A stretch of DNA of 64,000 nt from Littorina saxatilis (GCF_037325665.1 NC_090245.1:101904619-101968618), one strand, 5' to 3'; positions 1 to 27,361 are shown, numbered from the stretch's first letter. Numbers and translations are program-made. Notes: a model not told the origin generated them from the sequence alone.

Positions 1-42
1 ACGCCTTACCACTAGACCAACCGTGTATGTGCGTATGCGTGT

Positions 43-69
43 GTGTATTGTGTGTATGAGATTTGTGTG

Positions 70-120
<51 letters not shown>

Positions 121-155
121 CTGTGGGTGTGTGCGTGCGTACATGCGTGCGTATG

Positions 156-207
<52 letters not shown>

Positions 208-245
208 TTTGTGTGTCTGTTTGTATAAGAGATAAAGAGAGAGAT

Positions 246-291
<46 letters not shown>

Positions 292-476
292 TTGGTTTGT
301 GTTTGTGCGTGTGCGTAAGTGTATGTGTGTGTGTATGTGTGTTTGTTTGTAAATTTGTGTATGTCCGTCTGTCTATATGTGCGTATGGGGGTGTGTTTTG
401 TGTGTACAGTGAAGTGTGTGTGAGAGAGTGAGTGAGTGCGTGTGAGTGAGTGTGTATGTGTGTACGTGTGTAACTT

Positions 477-519
<43 letters not shown>

Positions 520-533
520 CGTGAGTGTGTGTG

Positions 534-599
<66 letters not shown>

Positions 600-600
600 G
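43..600. repeat. Compound GT/GA microsatellite block
   Basis: Long (GT)n tracts at about 78-119, 158-200 and 480-518 alternate with (GA)n tracts at about 235-282 and 538-597. The stretches between are degenerate GT-rich sequence. Open frames here encode only Cys-Val, His-Thr or Leu-Ser repeats and are not genes. Confidence 0.95.
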
Positions 601-1640
601 TCTTTCGCTGGGGTATGCAGTGCCTTGGCGTTGCACATCTACTTAATTGTTATTAATACGTGCTCTGCTCTTTCACTCTTCGCACTACACACTTCACACA
701 CAGAATTTGGGAGGATACAGACTTATTATTTCCTCACAAATAACATTACAATTCTTCACATCAATACAGCAATACCAATCACCACTCACGAACGCACAGT
801 TCACACAGTGATATTGCAATCACTCAATACATGTGAGTACCCCATAGTATAACAATCTTCCTTTACCATACTATCTCAATATTAGGTTATTCCACAAGAG
901 AGGATGTTGACAGACACTCACGAGTTCGTAGTTCTCACTTCATGCCGTCCTTTACACACTCTGGTGCCACTGTAATTCATGTAGATACCGTTATCCACAT
1001 CTCACGTTCCTCCCCGAGAAACACTACTTCGCCCTTAGCGAAAAGTACCGGTTCGTCTCAACGTCCAGTGTTGATGGGGACTCCACCGTCCATCCACCTT
1101 CGCCGATGTGACTTCTTGTCCTGACACCGTCACGAACTCTCCAGTGTGGGTTCCAACCCCCGGACACCGTCATGGAAACTCCTAAAGAATTAACCCAAAT
1201 CTTAATATAACATTCTCTTAAACCAACTCTTCTTTCTAAACAGACCGCCCTGATATGGCCCTTCGTGGTCGGCTGGGCGTTAAGCAAACAAACAAACAAA
1301 AAATTTCTAAACAGTCGTGTATCACCTCTCTCGTTCATTCTTCCTTTCTACATTCACATTCCAAGCTAAACATTACACACGTACTTCTGACATTTCATGT
1401 ATGTCATTCCGTCCACAATCAATATCCAATCTATACTAACCCATGGATCACTTAATCTATTAATGACACTACCATACATAGCATCAACATCTTAACATAA
1501 CATCAATGCATAACATAAATGCGTAACAACATTTATGTTCAAGAAATTATCCAACAAAAACGTAATACAATCTCAACGAGAATCCTCTTAAAAACTTCAC
1601 ACTAGAATTTAGTGCACTTTGCATACACTAACATTCACAT
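601..1640. other. Intergenic stretch, no gene recognised
   Basis: I see no coding region or clear element. A GGCGTTAAGC followed by a CAAA-rich tail at about 1273-1300 resembles the 3' tail of mollusc SINE/LINE copies on the + strand, but the body is not recognisable. The rest is ordinary AT-rich sequence. Confidence 0.4.
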
Positions 1641-2540
1641 TCCAGCTATGTATTCAAGCTTCGATATTATACAACATAATAATTCATTTACCTAATTATG
1701 ACCGGTTGTTCAATACATCGGTATCTACGCCAAGATCAAGACCATGACCATGTCGACATCATTTCTGGTGACTCCTATGTGTAGCATAATTATGACAGTA
1801 TACTGTAGGATATGAACGGTTGTCCAACATATCAACGTTTTGCCAGGACTCTTAACTCTGTCTCTTCTGTTTAGTCATATCTGTATGAGTTGAGCGGGAG
1901 TTCGTACATCGATATCTACAGGGCCAAGATCAATTAAGCTAAACCCTGGACTTTGTCAACATCATTTCTGGATGACTCCTTGGGGATGATTTTGCAGTGT
2001 CAATATCTAGGCTAAACTCAAGAACCTATAGACAAAGACATATTCATATCTCTTTTGGTTCATTGTGCGTAGGCTTGTTCGCTACATCAGCATTATTTTG
2101 GACTCAAATCAGTCACAGTCTTAAACTGATTCGCAGTTAAACTTTTCTGTTGGCTATAACCAATCGTCCCATACATCGGCATATCAGCCAAATTCAAGAA
2201 TTGTGTCGATTTCCATACCACATTCGATTATTCCATTCTATAACTTTGACTTTTTCAACAAAACCAGATATTAGACACTTGAGAGACAGACTTCGAGGAA
2301 GGGACACCACCAAGTTCGGTACAAGGTGTAGCCCGGGAGGGGTGGTGTCCCCTGTTCATGCAGCCGTTCAGCGGGCAGAGTTGATCTAACAAAGTTTGCT
2401 ACTCACATGTCATATAAACACACATTAAATGTTTTTTGCTTTTTGAAGTGTATTGTGAAACCTCGTCCCTAATTGGCCACTGTTGCCACTGAAGACGCTA
2501 AATCTCTATTTCATCAACTTCGATATTGTCAGTTTTGTTT
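1640..2540 (+). repeat. Degenerate copy of the 3' flank of a galectin-like gene
   Basis: Several stretches (about 1725-1800, 1925-1985 and 2455-2510) match, with decay, the last about 50 bases of the terminal exon of the 6151-21257 gene and its downstream sequence at 22440-22870. The clearest anchors are the GTCAACATCATTTCTGG-type core followed by GACTCC and TAG-like endings, and a GCCACTG...CTAAATCTC block near 2480. The simplest reading is that this is the downstream region of an upstream paralogue lying outside the window. I saw no complete exon. Confidence 0.5.
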
Positions 2541-2592
2541 CCGCAATGATATGTACACATGCATATAGTCATAACCCGTGAATTTCTATATT

Positions 2593-2939
2593 TGGCTCAC
2601 GTAAGTGTAGCCTATGCGGTGCTCACTTTTGTCTGTCTAACATTTGAAGACGTCATATTACATTGACGTCACATTATGACGTAAAAGGGTTAGACGTCAC
2701 GCGAAGGAATTACTGAAGTCTCGGTCATTGCTATTTTGAGCGGGCCGAGACTAGTTGGCAGTCGTGTCCCTGTAAGTAGGCTACATGCAGACAGACAGAT
2801 CTAGATCTAGTGTCTCGCTTTCTTGCACAGTTTCACCTATGCTCTTTCTGTGTGTATGTGTGTATGTGTGACGGAGTGATTGAGTTTGTGTTACTGTTTG
2901 TCGATTTCTTACGTGAGCCTTGAAGGCTTCGCCTCTTGT
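2593..2939. mobile_element. Short inverted-repeat element with CRE-like sites (copy 1)
   Basis: It begins GGCTCACGTAAG and has CTTACGTGAGCC near its right end (about 2909-2920), followed by a shared GGCTTCGCCTC tail. A second copy lies at 10679-11125. Between the ends is a cluster of GACGTCA-like motifs (about 2648-2702) and a short GT-rich tract. No coding capacity, so it is a MITE-like non-autonomous element. I could not see a convincing target duplication. Confidence 0.65.
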
Positions 2940-3059
2940 ACGTTGAGTTATGAAATCCTTTTTCCCCATCGGAATGAGCTTATGACTTATGTCAGAAGCC
3001 TATCATAATTTCATCCACTTGTGCTTATGTATATATATGTTAAAACAGTTACAATGTCT

Positions 3060-3300
3060 TTCTTTTTCTTTCATTTTTGTTTTATTTCTTCAATGGGGTT
3101 TCTTGAATAAATCCTTTGCCTTGCCTTGCCTTGCCTTGCTCTGTTGTATTTGTATCTCTTAGGCAACTCCACTGTTTTATAGGATTGCGGCTTTGGCTCT
3201 CACCCCTAAGACTATTAACTTGTTGTTCTGTTGTATCGCATACTCCAGTGTAATTCAGAAGCAAAAAGGATCATGGATTTGGGAAATACAATCATTAATG
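3060..3300. repeat. Dispersed repeat fragment with (CCTTG)n tract
   Basis: A TTGCC pentamer array at about 3115-3139 is followed by a TATCGCATACTCC motif (3233-3245) that recurs near 24940 and 53240. It looks like the tail and flank of a dispersed repeat whose family I cannot name. Confidence 0.35.
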
Positions 3301-4040
3301 AACAATTACTACCGTACATGAATAGTGTTGTTTCTGGATGTTTATAAAAATAAAAATAAATGATTTAATCAATATGATTTTTTTTCTCGGAATAAACGAA
3401 AAATGTCAAGTGGTTTAGAATGACTTAATGTTTTGATATTGCTCAACGCGAATTTTTTACTGGTCTGACATGATAGTCAGTCCCTCCCTCTCCTAGCTCT
3501 CTCTTCTCAAAGCCGTCACAAGTTCTTTCTTCTTTTCTAATGTGACATTCGCTCTAACTTTCACTTCCTTACGTTTCTATAGGTAAGGTCATCTTCCTTC
3601 CTCTGGTATTTCCTGGTTTTCTGTCATGTAACGGCTCTTCTTTTGCCTGCCTTCGAAAGTGTTTTTCTTTTCCTTTTTTTGTCTGTTCTGCTTTCACCTA
3701 TCAATTTTCTGGGGCATTAGCCATGACTGAATAAATTACCCATCCATCCGTCCGCCCATCTATTCGTCAATTATCCATCTATCCATCGCTTTCTTTTCCG
3801 TTTTCTCTTTCGTCTTTTCTTTCTTTTTGCATTAGTGCGACAATACCTTTCTTACCTTCTAACCCTGTCAAATATTCACTCTGACGAAAATCAACAATCT
3901 ATTTTCTCTCTCCGAAAACCGCACAAAAAAACAATATGAAGCATTAAATAAGTGACATCCACGACATATGGACGAAGATAAACACACTCTACTAAGTTTA
4001 TTCACCTCCCTATGTCTTTGTCTATCTGAGTGAGTGAGTG
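3301..4040. other. Intergenic stretch, nothing recognised
   Basis: AT-rich, then pyrimidine-rich low-complexity sequence with no exon-like or transposon-like signal. Confidence 0.4.
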
Positions 4041-4059
4041 AGTGAGAGTGTTTGTATGC

Positions 4060-4120
<61 letters not shown>

Positions 4121-4127
4121 CGCGTGC
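4041..4127. repeat. (GT)n(GC)n microsatellite
   Basis: Pure GT from about 4061 runs directly into an alternating GC tract ending about 4123. This is alternating purine-pyrimidine sequence throughout. Confidence 0.95.
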
Positions 4128-4440
4128 ATCAAAATTGACATTTGATGTCCGGAAACTGTTAACCCAACTCTCAAAGAAAGCTTTCAGCGTCCAATTTGAG
4201 TTTAAATTTTGCTAGTTGTTTTTAAAACTGTTTTTATCTATTTAAAGACTTAGCGACGAACTTAAGCTCACAATTGCCACCTTCGTCAGTCGTGTGTGGG
4301 GTAGTTCAAGCACTGAGTTGATGTGAAAGATTCGTGGAAGGAGCCAGGTAAATTGATATAGTAAGTAGAAAGATGTTGCTTTCTGTTTATCTTCTTTTTC
4401 CCCTGTGTTTTGTGTGTTTGTCTGCCTTTCTGTATGTATC

Positions 4441-4470
4441 TCTCGGATTCCCTCCCTCTCTCACTCTCTT

Positions 4471-4525
<55 letters not shown>

Positions 4526-4646
4526 TCTCCCTCTCTCTCTCTCCCCCCCCCTCTCTCTCTCTTACTCTGTCCCGCGTTTTCTGTGTGGTTGTCAATCTGT
4601 CTTTCTGTCTGTCTGTCTGTCAGTTTGTCTCTCAATCTCTATCTCA

Positions 4647-4693
<47 letters not shown>

Positions 4694-4785
4694 CCCCCCC
4701 CCCCTCTCTCTCTCTTACTCTGTCCCGCGTTTTCTGTGTGGTTGTCAATCTGTCTTTCTGTCTGTCTGTCTGTCAGTTTGTCTCT

Positions 4786-4881
<96 letters not shown>

Positions 4882-4885
4882 GGCT
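4441..4885. repeat. CT-rich satellite with a duplicated unit of about 154 bp
   Basis: Long CT tracts flank two near-identical copies of a block containing CTGTCCCGCG and the (CTGT)n run, at about 4560-4640 and 4714-4790. The block and its CT/C flanks duplicated together. The long open frames across it are low-complexity artefacts. Confidence 0.9.
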
Positions 4886-5467
4886 GTTTGCCAATCTGCC
4901 TCTTTGTCTCTCTTCCTCTCTCTTTTTCCCTTATGTTCTTGTTCTTGTTCTTGTTCTTGTTCTTCCTCTTGTTTTTATTTTTATTTTATTTTTTAATTTA
5001 CTTTCCTACTTTCTTTCCCCCTACATTTGTTTGTTTAACAATATGTTCATTGTTCATTGGTCTGATATCACTGGCCTGATATCGTTCTTTTGAAAAAGTA
5101 AACCAGCTGCTAATAATCCACAGAATAAATATGATTGCAGTCTTTGCAGTTTCCCAAATTGCAATGTGTGTAATTTACGAAATTAATTAAATTCAGCCAA
5201 GAAATTCCATTCAGCACAGGAAGTTGTAGGTACTATTGGTATGTGTCTAAATGGAAGAAAATTCTTAATCCACGGAAAATCTCATGTAGATCTGTACATC
5301 TTTTTGGCGATATGGTTCACATGGGATTGATGGTATCTTCAACAAACTTTCTAAACTAAAAATGATTCCCTGTTGACGTATTTTCAAATGTGAAAAGAAT
5401 TGCTTCAACGGAATTTCCTTTTCTTTAACCTGCTCAAACGCCGCTCCATTTTGTTTTACACAGATAC

Positions 5468-5865
5468 TTCTTCTTCTTCTTCTTCTTCTTCTGCGTTCGT
5501 GAGCTGAAACTCCCACCTACACTCGTGTTTTTTGCACGAGTGGAATTTTACGTATAATTATGACCGTTTTTTACCCTGCCATTTAGGCAGCCATACGCCG
5601 TTTTCGGAGGAAGCATGCTGGGTATTTTCGTGTTTCTATAACCCACCGAACTCTGACATGGATTACATACAGAATCTTTTTCGTGCGCACTTGGTCTTGT
5701 GCTTGCGTGTACACACGGGGGTGTTCGAACACCGAGGAGAGTCTGCACACAAAGTTGACTCTGAGAAATAAATCTCTCGCCGAACGTGGCCGGACGAACT
5801 CACGCTGACAGCGGCCAACTGGATACAAATCCAGCGCGCTACCGACTGAGCTACATCCCCGCCCC
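5468..5865 (-). mobile_element. tRNA-derived SINE, full length (head A, body 1)
   Basis: On the minus strand the element starts with a tRNA-like head (GGGGCGGGGATGTAGCTC, then a B-box-like GAGTTCG), runs through a body with GTGTACACGCAAGCACAAG, and ends in a (GAA)n tail. A 10-bp target duplication ACACAGATAC flanks it at 5458-5467 and 5866-5875, which fixes both ends. The head folds as a tRNA only approximately and should act as an internal Pol III promoter, not a tRNA gene. Confidence 0.9.
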
Positions 5866-5885
5866 ACACAGATACAATCTAACTG

Positions 5886-6150
5886 CTTATTATGAGCACA
5901 AAAAAAGGCTTTTCTGGGCACCATTTCATACAGACCGTTTTTCCACTGCTGCGTGTGTTCTTTTCAAAAGATTTGTCCTTTTCCAATTCAAGTTTTGCAT
6001 GTCAGATACATGAAAACCCCTTTTTAAGCGTTTTTGTGTGTGAAAGAGATGCCCAGTCTATTCATATAGTGGCGATGCTTTTCTTACTTCATTTCTTAAA
6101 TTGTGTTTTTGTTTTGTTTTTTGTTGTTGTTTATATCGCGCCAGTTAAAA
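5886..6150 (+). promoter_or_regulatory. Upstream region of the galectin-like gene
   Basis: This stretch lies between the SINE and the first ATG. A pyrimidine-rich run and GCGCCAG just before the start (to 6144) could be either 5' untranslated sequence or a 3' splice site joining a further upstream leader exon. No TATA box is evident. Confidence 0.3.
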
Positions 6151-21257
<15,107 letters not shown>

Positions 21258-21430
21258 AATAATAATATGAGCGGTCGTCAGAAAACAAGGTTCTGTACAT
21301 CTATACAGTCTTGAGTCGAGCGTTTGGAAATGCCTGAGCCTCTAGGGCCGGTGTGACTTATACCTGTTCTTATCAATCTGCCTTGGAGATGAAGACAGAT
21401 GGCCAGAATATCGCAGTGCATTTTTCCTGG

Positions 21431-22302
21431 TACAGTGAACCCTCCCGTAACGACCTCTCCCAAGAACGTCCCCCTCCTTTTGCCGACCGAAGTTCTCGGC
21501 ACGGATGCTTTTCACATTGTAACTAACCTCCCAAGAACGACGCCCTCCTTTTTTCGACGACCGACCTACCAATTTAGGGTCAATAACGACTTTGACCTTT
21601 CCTTTTAACCAGTGAGTGTCAAAGTTTAACCCAACACACGCGGAACACGCACGCCATTAGTCACGCATCAAGGGTTAGGGGTGGTAGTCTGTAATCAGTA
21701 ATGCGTACAAGTCCAGTGGCCCACGGCTGTCATCTTCTCACCTATCGCTGTCACAATTGAATGCCCTCGAAGTAAGGGGGGGGGGGAGGGGAGAGGATAG
21801 GAGGGGTTGGGTAGGGGCAGTTAGAACGACAACTCAATAATGAATTGCTGTGTATGTATTCTGTGAGTGTGTGCTCACCAACTGAGACCTCGGGTCAATG
21901 ACCCATACCTGCCAATGAGCAAGTTTTACCAATGGGACGGCATCCTTTGATGTTTGAGAGTAAACTCTTCCTGTCCCAGGTTACAGACACTGACTTTCTT
22001 ACCCAGGGTCAATCACTGAGTTTTACCTATGAGACCACAGGCGCGGCGTGTGTGTGTGTGTGTGTGTGTGTTATGTCTGCCCGTCTGTGCGCTGATGTAT
22101 GCACGTACATCATGCTTATCCATATGCACATCAAATGGGAACAAAAATAGGATAACGGACACAACTTTCAAGACTGAACTGCCAAACAGTTGCCACCCCT
22201 GTGAAAAAAACTATACCTCGCAAACTCCCAATAAAGACCCCTCCTTTTTACGACCGATTTTTCTGGACCTTTTCAAGGTCGTTAGTGGGAGGGTTTACTG
22301 TA
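21431..22302. mobile_element. TA-flanked inverted-repeat element
   Basis: Left end TACAGTGAACCCTCCCGTAA and right end GGGAGGGTTTACTGTA are inverse to each other, with TA at both borders as in Tc1/mariner targets. It interrupts the duplicated segment described at 19105. The interior repeats parts of the end (AACGACCTCCC-like) and holds a short GT tract. No transposase seen. Confidence 0.65.
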
Positions 22303-22439
22303 TGAGGGTGCACTGTCCGGTATAGAACTCATTGGCGTGTACTCATCACAGCCCCGCACTGACACGGCACTGTAAACATATCCCCCCCCTTCACCAATTT
22401 CGCTACCATCCGCCCTACCCTTGGTCTAATAACCTTATA

Positions 22440-22870
22440 TAACCAGAACTCACTTAATGTCCTAATTAATCCAGTTGGTAGGCTATCAGAGGTTGTCAGA
22501 CAATGCCGACACAATTTCTGGTGATGTAGGATGCGAGCGGTCGTTCAAAAGCAAAGCTCTGTGCGTCTTTATCACATCTGATCAAGCCCTTGTGCAGGCT
22601 TTGGCCGGTCAGGGTCAATTGTAAGACTTTTGCCTATGTCAACATCATGTCTGGTTAATTCAGTCAGCATGCTTTGACCGGACAGGGTCAAAATTAAGAC
22701 TCTTAATTATGTCTGTATTACTTTTGGTAAATCTCTTTTGAAGGAAATGAACGGGCATCGGATACGTCGATCGACTTTAAGGCAAATGCAAGGTAACGTT
22801 CTTGACCTAAATGACCACTGGTGCCACTGGACACTAAATCTCAATCTAAAAATTTAATTTTGAATTGCCA
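22440..22870 (+). repeat. Degenerate reiterations of the terminal exon end
   Basis: Stretches around 22500-22530, 22625-22665 and 22685-22740 resemble the last bases of the galectin-like gene's terminal exon (GTCAACATCATGTCTGG, AAGACTCTTAATTATGTC) and its GAGCGGTCGTC downstream sequence. A block near 22820-22850 matches 2480-2510. Confidence 0.45.
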
Positions 22871-23172
22871 GTTTTTCTCAGATATAATATTATTGCTTAC
22901 TTCTTCGAAGATCATGCGGCTAAATGTTACACCTATAATTACAAAGTGGCATGTGCTTGATATATACATTAATTTATTTTGTATGAATATAGAGGCATAT
23001 AATTATAGAACATTATTTTAATAACCTCGATTCCAGTAATATATGTTAGCCCCAAGTGTGAACTTTTTTTTAAGGTATATTGTGTGTGCTTCACTTCAAC
23101 AATTTTGATCATATTTCGCTTGAGAGAGTGGGCTTTTTCACAGTGACCGACCATGTAATCATCAGGCAAATA

Positions 23173-23679
23173 TTAAAGGCACAGTGCAGCTCACAGCCTT
23201 CGTTTTGCGTTTTTGTTGCAGCTGAGTGCATTTACAGTTCAAAAATCCTCCTATGGTAGTAAAACAAACCCAAAACTACCCAACGACGACATCTGTGAAG
23301 CTCGACAGTTTCTTGTTCACGCGAGTGCATAAATTAACCTAGTTATTACGTGGTGTTTGGTCGGAGTTCGATTCAACTGAGTGATTCCGGCCTCCATTTT
23401 GTTTTACACAAACTCATGATGATGTCTGACATAGTTTGCTAGTGACTGTCTTTTTGTGCATGATGTGGTGATCTACCTGATCTAAATTTAGATCCAAAAA
23501 TAGGTCAAGACCAGCCGGGTCCGAGTTCGAAATTAATTCGTAAAAAAATCGCAGTTCTTGACTCTTTGGGTGCAAGTCAATGAAACTTGGTAGTTCTTCT
23601 AACGGATAGCTGCCTAAGGTATGACTAAAAGCCGCAGGGGCTCCGTGCACCTGGATTTGACAAGTTCAGTACCTTTAAT
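23173..23679. mobile_element. TTAA-ended MITE (copy 2)
   Basis: Nearly the same sequence as 19981-20489 from TTAAAGGCACAGTGCAGCTC to GTACCTTTAATT, in the same orientation. Only scattered substitutions separate the copies by eye, so both are fairly recent. Confidence 0.75.
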
Positions 23680-23699
23680 TCTCATGTGGAGATCAGTTT

Positions 23700-23983
23700 A
23701 TCTGTTTGCCTGTTTGTGTGTATTTGTGTGTGTGTCAGTGTGTGTGCGTGCGTGCGTGCGTGCGTGCGTTTGTGTGTGTGTGTTATTGATTTTTAACGTC
23801 TCTTCAACCGATATGGTTATTTTCTTGTACATGCCATTCTTACTTTTTTCTCTATGTATTGTGTTGTTTATTGGTTTGTTGTTTTGTTTGTTCTTTGGTT
23901 TTATGTTTAGGTCGAGGTCTCTCTCTGTCTGCCTATGTCTCTCTGTGTCCCTCTTACTCTCTGTCTGTCTGTCTGTCTGTCTG

Positions 23984-24056
<73 letters not shown>

Positions 24057-24078
24057 GTCTGTCTGTCTCTCTCTAGGT
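23700..24078. repeat. GT/GC and CT microsatellites
   Basis: GT and (TGCG)n sequence at about 23715-23785, then a (CTGT)n and (CT)n tract at 23950-24075. Confidence 0.9.
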
Positions 24079-24079
24079 C

Positions 24080-25190
24080 GAGGACTCTATGCAAACAGAA
24101 TGTGCACATGCCTAACTTGAACTATTTTCCGCTATGCCAAAGTTTTTGTCTTGCCTTGTGTCTCTTTCGTTACTGATTTTTTTGTTTGTTTGATATGTCT
24201 TGCTGCTGCATGCTCATTCTGTAAAATATACCCTTTAAAAAAAAAGTTAAGGACCACTTTTTCAAACGCGTGCCATACAGAAATGACAAGGTCAAATGAT
24301 TTACTTTTTTCTGTATTGTTTTATTGAAGAACTGAGGACTGTCTCGAGAAAATGTCACATCAAAAATGCCAGCGAAAACAACGCTAGAGTTTGTTACTCT
24401 AGACAACCCTCTCATCTCAAATTCACAACAGTAGTATTTCTTACAAAGAAAAACTGCAAAATCTTAGCCATTCCTTCAGTCCGATGATGTTGAAGTGAGA
24501 CACTGCAAAACACTGAACCACTTGCCTGGCAGAAACAACATCTTTTTGCCATCAAACTGCCCTTGCCTTATCCAAGTCTCTCCGTTTTCATTGCATTATT
24601 TTGTCAGTGTGTCATTTTACAAACACAAATTTGTGAGCACATTTTGTGGCTGGAACCCTGTTGTAGCACGTGCATTACTGATTTTTTTTCTGGCATGTCT
24701 TGCACCGATTTCATAGGACTTTGAAAACTGCCCCCTTTTAAAGAAAATCTCATTTTCCCCGCCTGTTTAGCATGACAAAGTAACACTGCTTGCCCAAAAA
24801 GTTCTTGGATTTTCATCTTTACAAGTATCTTCGTGATGTTCCACTTCTGGTGAACAACGACTGACTTGTACAGAGCAGAGAATAAAAATTGATTCGAGAC
24901 AATTAAGGTCTTTACTTAATTTCTTTTGTTTGTAACTCGTATCGCATACTCCGGGGCAACAAAGATGATGGATTTGACGAATGGAATGATTATGCATAAT
25001 TATAAATGATAAATAATGACCACACCGTTTTTGATCTAACAGCGCTCACTGGATCTACATGCAGCAGACAAGCAGACTTTTCTTTTTTTATTTGGACGCA
25101 TTTCTTAGAACACGTGTTTTTTTTGTTTTTTGTGTGTGTTGCAAATCGCAACATTGTGGGGCTTTTAATGAATAACATGTATCCGTCCAC
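24080..25190. other. Intergenic stretch, nothing firmly recognised
   Basis: AT-rich. A TATCGCATACTCCGG motif near 24941 recurs near 3233 and 53243 and marks an unnamed dispersed repeat. Short open frames are unremarkable. Confidence 0.4.
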
Positions 25191-25197
25191 TCACAAT

Positions 25198-25790
25198 ATA
25201 TACAGGGTGTACCACAAAAAGAGGGACAAAAAGAAACTGTAATAGTTTCTACAAATACAAGAATTTTCGCAAGATTTTTTTCACCAGATGTGGACAACAT
25301 CTCAAATTTTTATTATACCAAAGCATTTCGAAATCGAAGAACATTTGGTTGCTCTTGTCAGTAATTGATGACATGTTCAATCCAGGCCCCGCGCTGCTGG
25401 ATGACGTGGGCCACAAAAAGAGGGACAAAATCAAACTCTCATATTTTCTAAGAAAATAATTGTTTCTTTCTGATTTTCAGGTGATATATCCAGAAGACCT
25501 GTAAGTTTTATCTGACAGAAGAATGGACCCCTTTTCACTTTTCCGTCGAAGAGAGGACCAAGATTGTGGAACTGTATTTGGCAACTAAGTCGCCTACTCT
25601 GGTTCAAAGACAGTTTCGACGCGAACACCCTGGAAAGAAAATACCACATCGTCATACTATCACACGCTTCAGAAACACTGGTAGTGTGGTTAACAACAAC
25701 AAAGGACATTCTGGTCAGAAAGAAACCTTTTCTTAGAAAATATGAGAGTTTGATTTTGTCCCTCTTTTTGTGGCCCACCCTGTATATATT
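25198..25790. mobile_element. Mariner-like transposon relics (nested or composite)
   Basis: ATACAGGGTG-CCACAAAAAGAGGGACAAA motifs occur at about 25200, 25409 and, inverted, at 25755-25785. The 25409-25785 part has inverted ends of about 60 bp and a + strand frame (about 25539-25735) reading VEERTKIVELYLATKSPTLV, then QRQFRREHPGKK and TITRF. That is the N-terminal helix-turn-helix of mariner-related transposases (DUF4817 type). The catalytic domain is missing, so it is an internal-deletion derivative. The 25198-25402 part looks like the 3' end of a related copy on the minus strand. Confidence 0.7.
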
Positions 25791-25996
25791 TTCTTTCATC
25801 CTTCAACATTTACCACTCAAAAATGTCTATAGTATTAAAATCCATGAAACAAATGAAAGGCATCTACGAATGTATAGATACATAATTGACCACACTCATT
25901 TGTTCGTGTGTTCGTGTGTCATGTTTGAGTGCAGCTCGGTGGGTTGTTCCTACATTTTTGCTATTTTGGATTGTTGTTGTTGTAGTTGCTGTAGTT

Positions 25997-26001
25997 GCGA
26001 G

Positions 26002-26089
<88 letters not shown>

Positions 26090-26165
26090 CGCCGAACGAA
26101 CGAACGAACAAACGAACGAACGAACAAACGAACGAACGAACTTTATTATACAAGGTTAAAGGTTT
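25997..26165. repeat. (GA)n and (GAAC)n microsatellite with retroelement-like tail
   Basis: About 38 GA units followed by CGAACGAACAAA repeats and ACTTTATTATACAAGG. That order resembles the 3' tail of a minus-strand retroelement, and a similar tail is near 58272. Confidence 0.8.
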
Positions 26166-26379
26166 AAGGCACATAGCCTTGTCTAACAACTTGTCCTTAA
26201 ATAAATACTAAACAGATAATATTAACTAAAGAAGCATACACATGGAAAGACATTTTAGACGAAGAAAAAATGCTAAATGCAACCAGAGCATAAAATGGAA
26301 AAAAATATTGCGGAGAAAGTTAGAAAGACAACAATGAAGAAGAGAAGAAGAAATGAACCACACACACAAACTCTACCAC

Positions 26380-26865
26380 CTGACCACCACCACCACCACC
26401 ACCATCACCACCACCCCCACCCCCATCACCATCACCACCACCACCACCACAACCACCACCACCAACAACAACAACAACAACAAACAAACAAACAACAAAC
26501 ATACACGCATAAATGCAAAACAACAACAACAACAACAAACAAACATACACGCATAAATGCAAAACAACAACAACAACAACAACAAACAAACAAACAACAA
26601 ACATACACGCATAAATGCAAAACAACAACAACAACAACAACAACAAACAAACATACACGCATAAATGCAAAACAACAACAACAACAAACAAACAAACAAC
26701 AAACATACACGCATAAATGCAAAACAACAACAACAACAAACAAACAAACAACAAACATACACGCATGAATGCAAAACAACAACAACAACAACAAACAAAC
26801 AAACAACAAACATACACGCATAAATGCAAAACAACAACAACACACAAACAAACAAACAAGCCATG
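26380..26865. repeat. CAC/CAA triplets and a minisatellite of about 55 bp
   Basis: (CAC)n and (CAT) triplets at about 26383-26462 are followed by about seven tandem units, each an ACAACAACAA run, a CAAACAAACAAACAACAAA spacer (sometimes shorter) and ACATACACGCATAAATGCA. Unit length varies with triplet number. All open frames across it are low complexity. Confidence 0.9.
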
Positions 26866-27086
26866 TGCTATCAAATGAAAAGGTATATAAATTAAACAAA
26901 TGTTAAACAAGATAAAGAATACAACGGGTAAATAAAAATCATATCAATGAATATATAATCAAAGAAATTAGTTGAAATCATACACAAGAAAAACATTATT
27001 ACATTATAAAGAATTCAAACAATAATGACAATGAAAATAATAATGATAATCTGCATATCATCTTTAAACTTGCTTAACTTGTTTTG
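26866..27086. other. AT-rich stretch, nothing recognised
   Basis: AT-rich sequence between the minisatellite and a SINE. Confidence 0.5.
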
Positions 27087-27361
27087 TTCTTCTTCTTCTT
27101 CTGCGTTCGTGGGCTGAAACTCCCACGTACACTCGTGTGGGTTTTTTTTTGCACGAGTGGAATTTTACGTGTATGACCGTTTTTTACCCCGCCATTTAGG
27201 CAGCCATACGCCGTTTTCGGAGGAAGCATGCTGGGTATTTTCGTGTTTCTATAACCCACCGAACTCTGACATGGATTACAGGATCTTTTTCGTGCGTACT
27301 TGGTCTTGTGCTTGCGTGTACACACGGGGTGTTCGGACACCGAGGAGAGTCTGCACACAAG
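27087..27361 (-). mobile_element. SINE fragment (body 1, head missing)
   Basis: On the minus strand it matches the body and (GAA)n tail of the 5468-5865 SINE but lacks the tRNA-like head, as expected from 5' truncation or later loss. Confidence 0.85.

Noticed and set aside
72-638. Long open frames across the GT/GA block
   Set aside because: They encode only dipeptide repeats and follow from stop-free microsatellite sequence.
26277-26910. His/Gln/Asn-rich or Val/Cys-rich proteins
   Set aside because: The frames come from CAC and CAA triplets and a minisatellite, with no conserved domain.
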